In this document: piece after piece, positions 52,512 to 61,872 of the stretch
Position numbering within the stretch: the stretch's first letter is position 1
Layout: each line of letters begins with the position of its first letter
NCBI RefSeq assembly: GCF_001701025.1
Contig: NZ_CP016793.1
Location: 2,790,001-2,854,000, forward strand
Length of the DNA stretch: 64,000 bases
Direction of reading: 5' to 3'
Source of the DNA: Lentzea guizhouensis
GTDB taxonomy: Bacteria > Actinomycetota > Actinomycetes > Mycobacteriales > Pseudonocardiaceae
Notes under the pieces: generated by a model
Seen by the model: the letters and a program-made list of their open reading frames with translations, nothing else
Told to the model about the DNA's origin: nothing
Database searches by the model: none
Program-made: the position numbers and the translations under genes

Positions 52512-52597
52512 CGTTCGGACTACGGCTTACGGACGAACGTCGACTTACCGTACGATCCTTTCGGGTCGTATGACTGAACGGTCCCCTCAAAGGGACC
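52512..52597 (+). promoter_or_regulatory. Three successive hairpins in the leader of the 52617 gene
   Basis: CGTTCG (52512) pairs with CGAACG (52534); GTACGATCC (52550) pairs with GGGTCGTAT (52563) allowing two G-U pairs; GGTCCC (52580) pairs with GGGACC (52592). The last ends 19 bp before the ATG at 52617. Could be a structured regulatory leader or an attenuator. Confidence 0.4.
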
Positions 52598-52616
52598 TCA
52601 CAGGGGTAGGTGCGCC

Positions 52617-52991
52617 ATGGACCACGCACTGAGCAAGGTCATCGAGCTGCGCGAAAACGGCTTCCAGTTCCTCCACCTGAGGGACGACGCCGGGCAGCTC
52701 GACCGCATCATGGCGTTCAAACAGCGCAGAGGCTTCATCGATTCCATCCTCTTCTGGTCGGAGACCGAAGCACGGGCGGGTCGACTGCCGGCGGTGCGCG
52801 ACTCCGCGAGGCCGGCGCAGGCCGTCTGGATCTACGAGGGCCCGTTGGTCGAGGCCGTGGACCGGTTGCTCGACCTGCCGGAGCCCGGTGCGCGCAACGC
52901 GCCGTCGTTGATGAAGGCGACCGCTTCCGATTTGGCCGTCGTGACGACGCTGCCGTTCAAGCTGAAGCTGCCGCCCGGCGCCATCGCCTGA
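52617..52991 (+). CDS. Small cytoplasmic protein, unrecognised
   Basis: 124 residues: MDHALSKVIELRENGFQFLHLRDDAGQLDRIMAFKQRRGFIDSILFWSETEARAGRLP, then a helical stretch and a C-terminal TLPFKLKLPPGAIA. No signal peptide or membrane segment. Codon use is normal. The structured leader upstream suggests regulated expression. I do not know the family. Confidence 0.65.
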   Translation: MDHALSKVIELRENGFQFLHLRDDAGQLDRIMAFKQRRGFIDSILFWSETEARAGRLPAVRDSARPAQAVWIYEGPLVEAVDRLLDLPEPGARNAPSLMKATASDLAVVTTLPFKLKLPPGAIA

Positions 52992-53138
52992 CGCGTTTGT
53001 TGCCCTTTTTCCACACCGCCCTCATTCCGGGCGCAAATCAACGCTGCGCCGAATAGCCCACCCGAACGCGTGAAGAAGTTCCCCCTCCCGGATTACGGAG
53101 CTTGATGTAGAGGGGTCGGGTGCGAAACTTTCGCGCCC

Positions 53139-53483
53139 ATGAACCTCAGGAAGACCGTCGCGGGGGCCGCTGTTGCCCTCGGCAGCGCCACCGTCATGCT
53201 CGGCCTGGGTGGGATCGCACACGCCGACACCGCGTCCGGCGCGGTCCACACCGCACCCGACCTGGGTGGCCAGCTCGGCGACGTCGCGGCCGTGGGTGAC
53301 CTCGCGTCCGTGAACACGCACGACGTCGACGGCAAGATCCAGGCGATCAACGGTCAGACCGCTGACGTCAACGCGCTCGTCGAGAACGTCGACGCCGGCG
53401 CGTCGGGCCTCCCGGCCGCCACGCTGCTCGGCCTGACCGAGCCCACGGGCGTGCCGACCGGCGCCGCGTCCGTCGACATCTGA
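53139..53483 (+). CDS. Small secreted protein, Ala/Val/Gly-rich
   Basis: 114 residues. Signal peptide MNLRKTVAGAAVALGSATVMLGLGGIAHA with an AHA-type cleavage site, then a mature part of about 85 residues rich in Ala, Val, Asp and Gly (TAPDLGGQLGDVAAVGDLASVNTHDVDGKIQAING). No Cys. A homologous-looking small secreted protein follows, and the pair may coat the cell surface. Function unknown. Confidence 0.7.
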   Translation: MNLRKTVAGAAVALGSATVMLGLGGIAHADTASGAVHTAPDLGGQLGDVAAVGDLASVNTHDVDGKIQAINGQTADVNALVENVDAGASGLPAATLLGLTEPTGVPTGAASVDI

Positions 53484-53578
53484 TCCACCCAGCACTTCCT
53501 GGCCGGGGCGGCGCCCGGTTCCCTCCCCCTCGAACCGGGCGCCGTTCCACTTTTCCGACCTTCTAGGAGCGAAACGCC

Positions 53579-53815
53579 TTGAGCATCAAGAAGATCGTCG
53601 CTTCCGCCGGTATCGCCGCCGGTGCACTGGCCGCCATGGCCGGCACCGCGAGCGCGAGCCCGTTGCCCGCGGTGGGGCTGTCGCAGCTGCCCCAGGTCGA
53701 CCCGGTCGCCGAGGTCGGTGAACTGGGTGAGCGCGTGGGCATCGCGGCGCTGCAGGACTTCGGCGGTCCCAACGCGGAGGTCGTGCACAACGGCACCGCG
53801 CTGCTCCAGGGCTAG
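53579..53815 (+). CDS. Small secreted protein, second of the pair
   Basis: 78 residues from TTG 53579 behind TAGGAGCGAAACG. Signal peptide MSIKKIVASAGIAAGALAAMAGTASA, then about 52 residues (SPLPAVGLSQLPQVDPVAEVGELGERVGIAALQDFGG). No Cys. Same direction and class as the protein at 53139. Its stop codon is inside the inverted repeat at 53811-53877. Confidence 0.68.
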   Translation: MSIKKIVASAGIAAGALAAMAGTASASPLPAVGLSQLPQVDPVAEVGELGERVGIAALQDFGGPNAEVVHNGTALLQG

Positions 53816-53877
53816 GGCGTGTCCCGTGAGTCCGTTCGATGAGAGTCGCGGTCGAGAGTCCCGGGACACGCCCTAGC
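53811..53877. repeat. Perfect 16-bp inverted repeat holding two stop codons (MITE- or terminator-like)
   Basis: GCTAGGGCGTGTCCCG (53811-53826) and CGGGACACGCCCTAGC (53862-53877) are exact inverted copies around a 35-bp spacer. The TAG of the plus-strand gene and the TAG of the minus-strand gene each lie in one arm. The arms have the look of terminal repeats flanked by CTAG, so this may be a small non-autonomous element that also serves as a convergent terminator. Confidence 0.75.
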
Positions 53878-55654
53878 GGCCGACTGCGTACCCCTGCGCG
53901 CCACGTGGGTTGGCACCGGCGCGCAGGAGTCCGTCCGAGGAGTCCCTCGACACGGCGGAGAGCCGTCCGAGGGTCCACTCGCCGGCGTCCACGACCTGGT
54001 GGCCACGCGCACGCAACGCTGCCAGCACGTCCGCGCCGGCGCGTGACTCGATGACGAGCTCGCCGGGAGTCCACGCCCGCGGGTAGAACGAGCTCGGGAA
54101 CGCGTTCGAGTGCCACATCGGCGAGTCGATCGCCTCCTGCAGGTTCAGGCCCGCCCTGTGCGCGAGCCAGAAGCCGAGCTGCCACTGGTCCTGCTGGTCC
54201 CCACCGGGCGTGCCGAACGCGAGCACGGCTTCCCCTCCGCGCAGGGCCATCGACGGCGAGAGCGTGATCCGCGGGCGCTTGCCGGGTGCGAGCGAGTTCG
54301 GCAACCCCTTGTCCAGCCAGAACATCTGGGCGCGGCTGCCGAGGCAGAAGCCCAGCGACGGGATCGTCGGCGAGGACTGCAGCCAGCCGCCGGACGGGGT
54401 CGCGGACACCATGTTGCCCCAGCGGTCCACGACGTCGACGTGCACCGTGTCACCGCGCGTCACGCCGGAGCGGGCCACCGTGGGCTCGCCGATCGCGCCG
54501 GTCGGGTCGGACACCAGCGTCGCCGGGCCGCTGACGATGTGCTTGGGCAGCAACGGTTGCCGGCCGTCGGGTGAACCGGGGCACAGCTCGTAGGAAGCGC
54601 TCTCCCCGATCAGCGCACGGCGTTCGGCGGCGTAGGAGCGCGACAGCAGGGTGTCGACGGGGACGTCGTCGACGTCGCCGTACCAGGCCTCGCGGTCGGC
54701 GAACGCCAGCTTCGCCGCCTCGACCGCCAGGTGCACGGTGTCCGCGGTGGGCTTGCCATCCACATAGGACAGGTCAAAGCCCTCCAGCAACCGGAGCTGT
54801 TGCGCGAGAACGGGTCCCTGCGTCCACGCACCGGGCTTGACCAGCGTCCACTCGCCGAAGTCGACGGTCAGGGCGTCCTCGTACGACGCTTCCCATACCG
54901 CCATGTCGGCGCCGGTCAGCACGCCGGCGTGGTCACGGCCGGAGTCGTCGCGGTGGGCGGTGCGGCAGAACTCGTCGATCTGCGCGGCCACGAAGCCCTG
55001 AGACCACGCCCGGCGCGCCGCCTCGATCTGCGCCTCGCGGTCGGCACCGGCGGCCTCGGCGGCGGCGAGCAGCCACTCCCAGGTGTCGGCGAGCGCGGTG
55101 TTGCGGAAGCGGCCGCCACGGGCAGGCAGCGCACCGCCGGGCATCCACTGCGCGGCCGAGGTGGTCCAGTGGTCGCGGAAGAGGTCGGAGACGCGGTCGA
55201 TGGTGTCGACGACGCGGTCGAGGATGGGGAAGCCGTCGCGCGCATAGCCGATCGCGCGGTCCAGCACTTCGCGCAACGACTTGGTGCCGTAGTCGCGCAG
55301 CAGGGTGAGCCATCCGTCCCAAGCACCCGGCACGGTCGCCGCGAGCAGACCACTGCCGGGGACCAGTTCCAGGCCGAGACCGGTGTAGTGCTCGATCGTC
55401 GCACCGGCGGGCGCGACGCCCTGGCCGCTCAGCACCCGCGGGGCCTCACCGGCCTTCGCGAAGACGACCGGCACCTCGCCGCCGGGGCCGTTGAGGTGCG
55501 GTTCCACGACCTGGAGGACGAATCCGGCCGTGACGGCGGCGTCGAAGGCGTTGCCGCCGTCCTCCAGCACGGCCATCGCCGCTGCCGAGGCCAGCCAGTG
55601 GGTCGAACCGACCATGCCGAAGGTTCCGACGAGTTCGGGGCGCGTGGTGAACAC
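53873..55654 (-). CDS. Gamma-glutamyltransferase family protein
   Basis: 593 residues from GTG 55654. The N-nucleophile Thr403 lies in RGDTVHVDVVDRWGNMVSATPSGGWLQSSP, with FCLGSRAQMFWLDKGLPNSLAPGKRPRITLSPSMAL and GTPGGDQQDQWQLGFWLAHRAGLNLQEAID following, the usual small-subunit motifs. GTHWLASAAAMAVLEDGGNAFDAAVTAGFVLQVVEPHLNGPGGE opens the large subunit. There is no signal peptide, so it is probably cytoplasmic; relatives act as acylases or on gamma-glutamyl amides rather than glutathione. It self-cleaves before the Thr. Confidence 0.92.
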   Translation of the reverse strand: MFTTRPELVGTFGMVGSTHWLASAAAMAVLEDGGNAFDAAVTAGFVLQVVEPHLNGPGGEVPVVFAKAGEAPRVLSGQGVAPAGATIEHYTGLGLELVPGSGLLAATVPGAWDGWLTLLRDYGTKSLREVLDRAIGYARDGFPILDRVVDTIDRVSDLFRDHWTTSAAQWMPGGALPARGGRFRNTALADTWEWLLAAAEAAGADREAQIEAARRAWSQGFVAAQIDEFCRTAHRDDSGRDHAGVLTGADMAVWEASYEDALTVDFGEWTLVKPGAWTQGPVLAQQLRLLEGFDLSYVDGKPTADTVHLAVEAAKLAFADREAWYGDVDDVPVDTLLSRSYAAERRALIGESASYELCPGSPDGRQPLLPKHIVSGPATLVSDPTGAIGEPTVARSGVTRGDTVHVDVVDRWGNMVSATPSGGWLQSSPTIPSLGFCLGSRAQMFWLDKGLPNSLAPGKRPRITLSPSMALRGGEAVLAFGTPGGDQQDQWQLGFWLAHRAGLNLQEAIDSPMWHSNAFPSSFYPRAWTPGELVIESRAGADVLAALRARGHQVVDAGEWTLGRLSAVSRDSSDGLLRAGANPRGAQGYAVGR

Positions 55655-55673
55655 CCCATAAAGGTATGCGACG

Positions 55674-56973
55674 CTAACTAAATTGCGTGACGCCGAGTGA
55701 CGCACGCCCCACGCCCGAATGGAGCAGACCCGCGCGCTGCAGGGCGTCCGGGTCCAGGTGGTTGCGGGAGTCGACGACCGTGTGGCCGTCCATGAGCTCG
55801 GACACGCGGACCCAGTCGAGCGTGCGGAACACCGGCCAGTCCGTCAGCAGCACGACGGCCTCGGCGCCCTTGACCGCCTGGTACGGGTCGTCGACCACCA
55901 GCATCCCGGCGATCGGCCCGGTCACCTCGGGGTCGTACGCGGTGAGCTCGGCGCCTTCGAGCACCAGCTGCTCGGCGACGGCCAGCGCCGGCGAGTCGCG
56001 CAGGTCGTTCGTACCGGCCTTGAAGGCGAGCCCGAGCACGCCGACCCGCACGCCGGCGAGCGAGCCACCGCACGCCACCCTGACCTTCTCGACGACGCGG
56101 AGCTGCGCGCGGACGTTCGCCTCGATCGTGGAGCGGATGAGCCCGAAGTCGACACCGGCGGCGTCGGCGATCTGCACCATCGCGTGCGTGTCCTTCGGCA
56201 GGCACGACCCGCCCCAGCCGGGTCCCGGCCGCAGGAACGACTGGCCGATCCGCTTGTCGTAGCCCATGCCCTCGGTGACCGACTCGACGTCGGCGCCCAG
56301 CCGTTCGCACAGCTCGGCGACCGCGTTGACGTAGGAGAGCTTCATCGAGGAAGCAGTTCGCGGCGTACTTGACCATCTCGGCGCTGGCGGCGTCCATCAG
56401 CACGGTCGGCGCACCGAGCTTGGCGAACAGCGCCCCCACCCGCTCGGCCGCGGACGGCGAGTCCGACCCGACGACGATCCGGTCGGGGTGCAGGAAGTCG
56501 CGGACCGCCGTGCCTTCGCGCAGGAACTCCGGGTTCGACACGACCGCCACGTCCTCACGGCCGAGCAACGCGCGCACGCGTCCCGACGTGCCAACGGGAA
56601 CCGTGGACTTGGTGACCACGACCGTCCCGTACGGCAGCACGTCGCGGATCTCCGTGGCGACCGACTCGACGGCGCTCAGGTCGGCCGCACCACCGGCACC
56701 CATCGGCGTCGGCAGGCAGAAGAACACGACCTCGGCGCCCTCGACGGCGGGAGCGGCCCCGACCACGAACTCCAGCCGCCCGGCGGCCTGGCCTTCGACG
56801 ACGAGCTCGGCGAGCCCCGGTTCGAGGATGTCGACCTGGCCGGCGCGCAGTCTGGCCACCTTGAGCGCATCGACGTCCGCGCACACGACGCGGTGTCCGA
56901 GAGAAGCGAGGCAGGCCCCCGTGGTCAACCCCACGTAGCCGGTGCCGACGACCGCGATCCGACGGGCGAACAT
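55674..56973 (-). pseudogene. UDP-glucose 6-dehydrogenase with one frame break, probably sequence error
   Basis: Start ATG 56973: MFARRIAVVGTGYVGLTTGACLASLGHRVVCADVD. The NAD-binding half runs normally to EMVKYAANCFL near 56348, then the frame shifts and continues as MKLSYVNAVAELCERLGADVESV, with the catalytic Cys in GPGWGGSCLPKDTHAM and the C-terminal LGLAFKAGTNDLRDSPALAVAEQL and VVLLTDWPVF. Two missing bases or one extra base between CTC and ATG restore 432-433 residues, the usual length. The enzyme oxidises UDP-glucose to UDP-glucuronate for surface polysaccharide, which fits the nearby glycosyltransferase. Confidence 0.85.
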
Positions 56974-57114
56974 GGGGGTGACCCTGACATCCCCAGTTGG
57001 CCGCTGGGGGAACACCGTACGACTTTCGTCGTAGCTGACCGTGACAGATCTCCTACCAGAGGTCTACCGGCGCGGGCGATGTTTCGAACACCTTCGAACG
57101 GCACAGTTCATGGC

Positions 57115-57207
57115 ATGGGAGTTCTGCTGATCGCAATGATCTTCATCGGCCTCGCCGCGCTGGCAGCGGTGCCCCTCGTGGCGCTGCTCCACTGGTCCGA
57201 CCGTTGA
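57115..57207 (+). CDS. Very small membrane peptide (30 residues)
   Basis: ATG 57115 opens MGVLLIAMIFIGLAALAAVPLVALLHWSDR, almost entirely one membrane helix. No clear ribosome site. It lies in the gap between the divergent UDP-glucose dehydrogenase and SDR genes; TTCGAACACCTTCGAA repeats occur just before it at 57083-57098. Could be real or chance. Confidence 0.35.
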   Translation: MGVLLIAMIFIGLAALAAVPLVALLHWSDR

Positions 57208-57284
57208 TGCCAGTCCAGAAGTTGATTCTCGGGTAACGACCGTTAACCTCCTCGCGAGCAGCTCGCTTCGAGGAGGATGAAGGC

Positions 57285-58042
57285 ATGGAGATCTCGGTAC
57301 CGCGGCCATCGTCACCGGTGGCGCCTCCGGTCTCGGCGGCGCGACCGCACGCGCGCTGGCGGCTCGTGGGGCGCAGGTCTTCGCGCTCGACCTGCCCGGC
57401 GCCATCGAGAAGGCCGACGCCGTCGAGAACGTCACCTACCTGGCCGCCGACGTGACCTCCGGCGAAGAGGTCCAGGCCGCCGTCGACACCGCGGCCGGCT
57501 CCGGCGCCCCGCTGCGCATCACGGTGAACTGCGCGGGCATCGGCCCCTCGACCCGCACCGTCGGCAAGTCCGGCCCGCACGACCTCGACCTGTACCGCAA
57601 GGTCATCGAGGTCAACCTCATCGGCACCTTCAACGTGCTGCGCCTGGCCGCCGCCGCCATGGGCAAGACCGAGGAGCTCGAGCACGGCGCCCGCGGCGTC
57701 ATCATCAACACCGCCTCGATCGCCGCGTTCGACGGCCAGATCGGCCAGGTCGCCTACGCCTCCTCCAAGGGCGGCGTCGTCGGCATGACCCTCCCGGCCG
57801 CGCGCGACCTGTCCTCGGTGGGCATCCGCGTGCTGACCATCGCACCCGGCATCGTCGACACCCCGATGCTCGCCACGGTCTCGGACGAGTTCCGCGCAGG
57901 CCTCGCCGCGGGCGTCCCGTTCCCGAAGCGGCTCGCGCAGCCGTCGGAGTACGCGCAGCTCACCGTGTCGATCGTGGAGCACGACTACCTGAACGGCGAG
58001 GTCATCCGGATGGACGGCGCTCTCCGCATGGCTCCGCGCTAG
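57285..58042 (+). CDS. Short-chain dehydrogenase, HSD10-like (one base missing near the start)
   Basis: ATG 57285 follows AGGAGG at good spacing and reads MEIS, then one base is missing near 57296 (TCGGTACC; TCGGGTACC restores GTAAIVTGGASGLGGATARALAARGAQVFALDL). The repaired gene is 253 codons. TGGASGLG binds NAD; NCAGIGPST and the Ser/Tyr/Lys set in NTASIAAFDGQIGQVAYASSKGGVVGMTLPAARDL follow. The whole resembles HSD10-type 3-hydroxyacyl-CoA/steroid dehydrogenases (KSGPHDLDLYRKVIEVNLIGTFNVLRLAA). Its TAG shares CTAG with the convergent nuclease stop. Confidence 0.85.
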
Positions 58043-59669
58043 AGATCTCCGGCGAACGGCAGCTTGGACATCGCGTCCGAGGTCATCCACTCCCGCAGGC
58101 GGTGGGTGGCCCGGACGTCGTCCTCGTTGTACTCCAGCAGCCGGCGCCGCTGGTCCGTGTCCAGCGCGTCGCCGTTCATGCCGACCGCGGACCGGTACCA
58201 GCGCATGGAGTTCTCGCCGCCCGCCTCCGGGTCGCGCCAGGAGAAGCCCGCGACCGGGGCGATGATCTTCAGGCCCTTGCCGTGGGCGCAGAGGAACTGT
58301 TCGCGGACGATGCCGAACAGGTCGACCCACGAGTCGGAGCCGATGAACTCCTTGACCTGCGCCACGGTCGGGATGCCGGGCTTGCCGGCGAAGCGTTCGG
58401 CCGACGCCAGGAGCCAGCGGTTCTCGGCCAGCTCGTTGTAGCAGTAGGCGCGGAAGGACAGGCCCCGTGCCTTGGCGCGCAGGCGGATGCCGGTGAGCCA
58501 GGTCCAGAAGTCGGCGAACGAGCGGGCCTCGTCGTCGCACGGCAGCTCGTCCCACGTGACGAACGCGCGGTAGCCGTGCGGTTCGTCGATGTCCTTGCCG
58601 GACAACAGGCATCCCCACATGTAGGCGCCGAGGTCGCCGAAGCTCTCCATGTCGACGTCGACCTCGACGTCGGCGCGGGGGACGTCCATCCGCGGCACGC
58701 GGCGGACCAGGGTGAGGTCGCGCAGCCAGGCGCGGGCGAGGACCACGGCGTCGCCGAACGGCATGCCGACGAGCTGGATCGGGCCTTCCGCGGCCGGGTC
58801 CAGCTCGGCCAGCTTGTCCACTGTGGACAGGCCGATCTTGCGCAGTGCCACGGCGTCCTCGCCGCGCACCACCAGCGACACGTCCCGGCCCTGTCGGAGG
58901 TCGCTGTCGCAGGCCGGCCACCACGGGCAGGTCTTGCAGTCGACGATCCGCGACGGCTTGGCGAGCGGCTCCTTCTGGTTCGCCGCCGCCAGTGCGACGG
59001 AGAGCCGGTCGGAGAAGCGGGCGTCGTACTCGGCCAGTGCGGTGCGGCCGCCCGGCCAGGTCGGGGCCTCCAGGTCGTGCCACAGCACGACGTCGGCGTC
59101 CATGCCGATCACGCCGCCGGTCGCGCGGCCGTTCGTCGCGTAGCCCGCCGCCTGCAGCTGGCGCTGGGCGTGGGCCAGCCGGAGCTGGTCGCGGGGGGCG
59201 ACTTGCGCAAGGGTGGTGCCTGCGCCGGCAACGGCATGGTCAGCGGGCTCGTGCGCGCGCCCTGGCCGGGATCGGTGATCTTGTGCCGCACGACGAGCAC
59301 CGGCACGTACCCGGTCGCGTCCTTCACCAGCAGGTCGATGCCACCGCGGCGGCCACCGCGCGGGTCGCGCGGCAGGGCGGCGCCCCAGATGTACGGCGCG
59401 CCCATCTCCATCGCGGCGAGCGTCACGCGTTCGCGGTCCGCGCTGCGCACGTCCGGTCCGTTCGGCACCTCGAGGAGGTTCGAGCCGACGATCCGCGCGA
59501 GCGCGTCCGCGACCGCGCGACGGTGGTTCGTCGCGTCCGCTTTCCGTTGTTCCGAAGCCGGATCGGGCGCCGCCTTGGGAGCGTCGCGCATGTCCGGATC
59601 GTTTTCGAGGTGCACCCGCCGCCGACAACGAGTGACCACGCCGGCGTCTAGCTGCACCTGGGAAGTCAC
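58039..59669 (-). pseudogene. TM0106 family RecB-like nuclease with one frame break, probably sequence error
   Basis: The chain starts at GTG 59669 (VTSQVQLDAGVVTRCRRRVHLEND...) and runs in one frame to TSPLTMPLPAQ near 59222. It then shifts to GTTLAQVAPRDQLRLAHAQRQLQAAGYATNG and continues to the end. One added G at CAGGCACC (to CAGGGCACC) gives 544 codons. The C-terminal part has the Cys cluster VDCKTCPWWPACDSD and the DEDD-like exonuclease segment (YRAFVTWDEL, YNEDDVRATHRLREWM), as in TM0106 proteins, which combine a RecB-like nuclease and an RNase H-like fold. Role in repair is inferred. Confidence 0.85.
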
Positions 59670-59752
59670 AGGTTGCAGGGTATGTCGCGCGCCTACCTGA
59701 TGTGTCGGCAACCTGGGCAGTAAGTTTCACGTGACGGAGGAGGAGCACCCGA

Positions 59753-60187
59753 ATGGCGCGCAAAGCGAAGACCGGCTTCACGCCCGGCCGAGCCAGGAAC
59801 CTGGTCGGTGTCGCGAAGGTGGTGGCGCCGGCGCTGATTCCGGTGCTGGCCCCCGTGATCGTTCGCGGAGCTGGGGTTTTGAGCGAGCAGTACGACCGCT
59901 ACCGCGCGCGCAGGCTCGGCATCGACGTCGCCGACATCGGCAGGTACTCCGGTCACGGCGCCCGGCTGCACGCGCGGATTGTCGGTTTCTCGGAGTCGCT
60001 GGAGGCTTTGCGCGGCGCGGATTCCAATTGGGTTTCGAAGACCGAGGCACGGCTCGCGCAACTGCTCGCCGCCGTTCGCGCTTCCGAACGCATGCCGACG
60101 GCCCGGCGCAAAGCAGCGCACCGGGCCGTCGGAACGGATCTGGACGTGTTGGAGCAGGAGCTGCTCAGGCGCCTGAACGTGCGCTGA
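59753..60187 (+). CDS. DUF6474 family protein
   Basis: 144 residues. Basic N-terminus MARKAKTGFTPGRARNLVGVAKVV, one hydrophobic helix (APALIPVLAPVIVRGAGVL), then a helical domain EQYDRYRARRLGIDVADIGRYSGHGARLHARIVGF ... ERMPTARRKAAHRAVGTDLDVLEQELLRRLNVR. DUF6474 is conserved in Pseudonocardiales and mycobacteria; function unknown. A GGAGGAG site precedes the ATG. Its end overlaps the convergent BCCT gene by 23 bp. Confidence 0.87.
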   Translation: MARKAKTGFTPGRARNLVGVAKVVAPALIPVLAPVIVRGAGVLSEQYDRYRARRLGIDVADIGRYSGHGARLHARIVGFSESLEALRGADSNWVSKTEARLAQLLAAVRASERMPTARRKAAHRAVGTDLDVLEQELLRRLNVR

Positions 60188-61814
60188 CGTCCGGCGTCCT
60201 GCCGGTCACCTTCGTCACGGCCTCGACAGCGGCCTCCTCGACCACCTGACCGGGGTCGAGGTGCGCGGTGACCTCCTCCATCACCTCGGCCACGCGTTCC
60301 TCCCGCCTGATCATCGGGTCGGAACGCAGGTCCTTGGCCAGCGAGACGCACAGGCCGACCATCACGACCATGAACGGCAGCGCCGCGATGATCGTCAGGT
60401 TCTGCAGGCCCGTCAGCGCGTTCGAGCCGCCGACCAGCAGCATCACCGCCGCGACGGCACCGGTCAGCACGCCCCAGAAGATCACCACGGGCTTGGTCGG
60501 CCGGATCGTGCCCTGCTGGGAGAGGGTTCCCATCACGATCGACGCCGCGTCCGCGCCGGACACGAAGAAGATCGCCACCAGGAGCATCACGACCACCCCG
60601 GCCACCGCGGCCAGCGGGAACTGGTCGAGCAACGCGAAGAGCTGCGACTCCGGCGTGGCCTGACCGGCGAGGTCGGCACCGGCCCGCTGCTCGAAGATCG
60701 CCGAACCGCCGAGGATCGCGAACCACACCAGCGACACCCCGGACGGCACCAGGATCACACCGGCCACGAACTGCCGGATCGTGCGACCGCGGGAGATGCG
60801 CGCGATGAACGTGCCGACGAACGGGGTCCAGGAGATCCACCAGGCCCAGTAGAAGATCGTCCACGACGACAGCCACGCCTCGGTCGCCTCACCACCGGAC
60901 GCGGCGGTCCGACCGGCCATGTTCGCGAGCTCGCGGAAGTAGTCGCCCAGCGCCGTGGGCAGCAGGTTCAGGATGAACACCGTCGGCCCGACCACGAACA
61001 GGAACAGCGCCAGCACCACGGCCAGCACCATGTTGATGTTCGACAGCCACTGGATGCCCTTCGCGACACCCGACACGGCGGACGCGACGAACGCCACGGT
61101 CAGGATCGCGATGACGGCGACGAGCAGGCCCTTGCCGGCCTGACCCACCCAGCCGGCCGCCTCCAGCCCGCTCCCGATCTGCAGGGCGCCGAGACCGAGG
61201 GAGGCGGCCGAGCCGAACAACGTGGCGAAGATCGCCATCACGTCGATCGCGCGGCCCCACCCCGACGCGGCCCGGCGACCGAGCAGAGGGGCGAACGCGG
61301 CGCTGATCAGCGACGACCGCCCACGGCGGAAGCTCCCGTACGCGATCGCGATGCCGACGACGGCGTAGATCGCCCACGGGTGCAGGGTCCAGTGGAAGAG
61401 CGTGGTGGCCATGGCGGTCTCGAGGGGGTCGCCCTCGGTGCCGGGCGGCGGCTTCACGAAGTGCGTGAGCGGCTCGTTCACGCCGTAGAACATCAGCCCG
61501 ATGCCCATGCCGGCGCTGAACATCATCGCGACCCACGACACGGTCTTGAACTCGGGCTTCTCGTCGTCACGGCCGAGCGGGATCTTGCCGTAACGGCTGA
61601 ACGCGAGCCAGAGGGCGAACAGCACGAAGCCGGACGCGGTGAGCACGAAGGCCCATCCCAGGTTCTGGATGACCCACCCGAGTGCGGTCTTCGACGCCGA
61701 GGCCAACGAGTCGGTCCCGATGATCCCCCAGGTCACGAAGGCGAGCGTGATACCTGCGGCAACGCCGAACACGACCCGGTCGGTGCGGCCCGGCTGGTCG
61801 CATTGGTTGTGCAT
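60165..61814 (-). CDS. BCCT-family betaine/choline/carnitine transporter
   Basis: 549 residues, 12 membrane helices. The family core is GMGIGLMFYGVNEPLTHFVKPP (helix 3) and SWTIFYWAWWISWTPFVGTFIARISRGRTIRQF (helix 8, Trp-rich substrate site). N- and C-termini are cytoplasmic; the C-terminus (RREERVAEVMEEVTAHLDPGQVVEEAAVEAVTK) is charged and may sense osmotic stress as in BetP. It takes up glycine betaine or another quaternary ammonium compound with Na+. Confidence 0.95.
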   Translation of the reverse strand: MHNQCDQPGRTDRVVFGVAAGITLAFVTWGIIGTDSLASASKTALGWVIQNLGWAFVLTASGFVLFALWLAFSRYGKIPLGRDDEKPEFKTVSWVAMMFSAGMGIGLMFYGVNEPLTHFVKPPPGTEGDPLETAMATTLFHWTLHPWAIYAVVGIAIAYGSFRRGRSSLISAAFAPLLGRRAASGWGRAIDVMAIFATLFGSAASLGLGALQIGSGLEAAGWVGQAGKGLLVAVIAILTVAFVASAVSGVAKGIQWLSNINMVLAVVLALFLFVVGPTVFILNLLPTALGDYFRELANMAGRTAASGGEATEAWLSSWTIFYWAWWISWTPFVGTFIARISRGRTIRQFVAGVILVPSGVSLVWFAILGGSAIFEQRAGADLAGQATPESQLFALLDQFPLAAVAGVVVMLLVAIFFVSGADAASIVMGTLSQQGTIRPTKPVVIFWGVLTGAVAAVMLLVGGSNALTGLQNLTIIAALPFMVVMVGLCVSLAKDLRSDPMIRREERVAEVMEEVTAHLDPGQVVEEAAVEAVTKVTGRTPDVSARSGA

Positions 61815-61872
61815 GCGGCCCTAGATACCCACTCATAGACCTCGGCAAACCCGTCGGATTACCCTCAGGTGC

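Noticed and set aside
57277..59700. An 807-codon plus-strand frame across the SDR and nuclease genes
   Set aside because: It begins in the SDR region in the wrong frame and continues antisense to the nuclease. The composition is Arg/Gly/Ala shadow sequence, with no domain.
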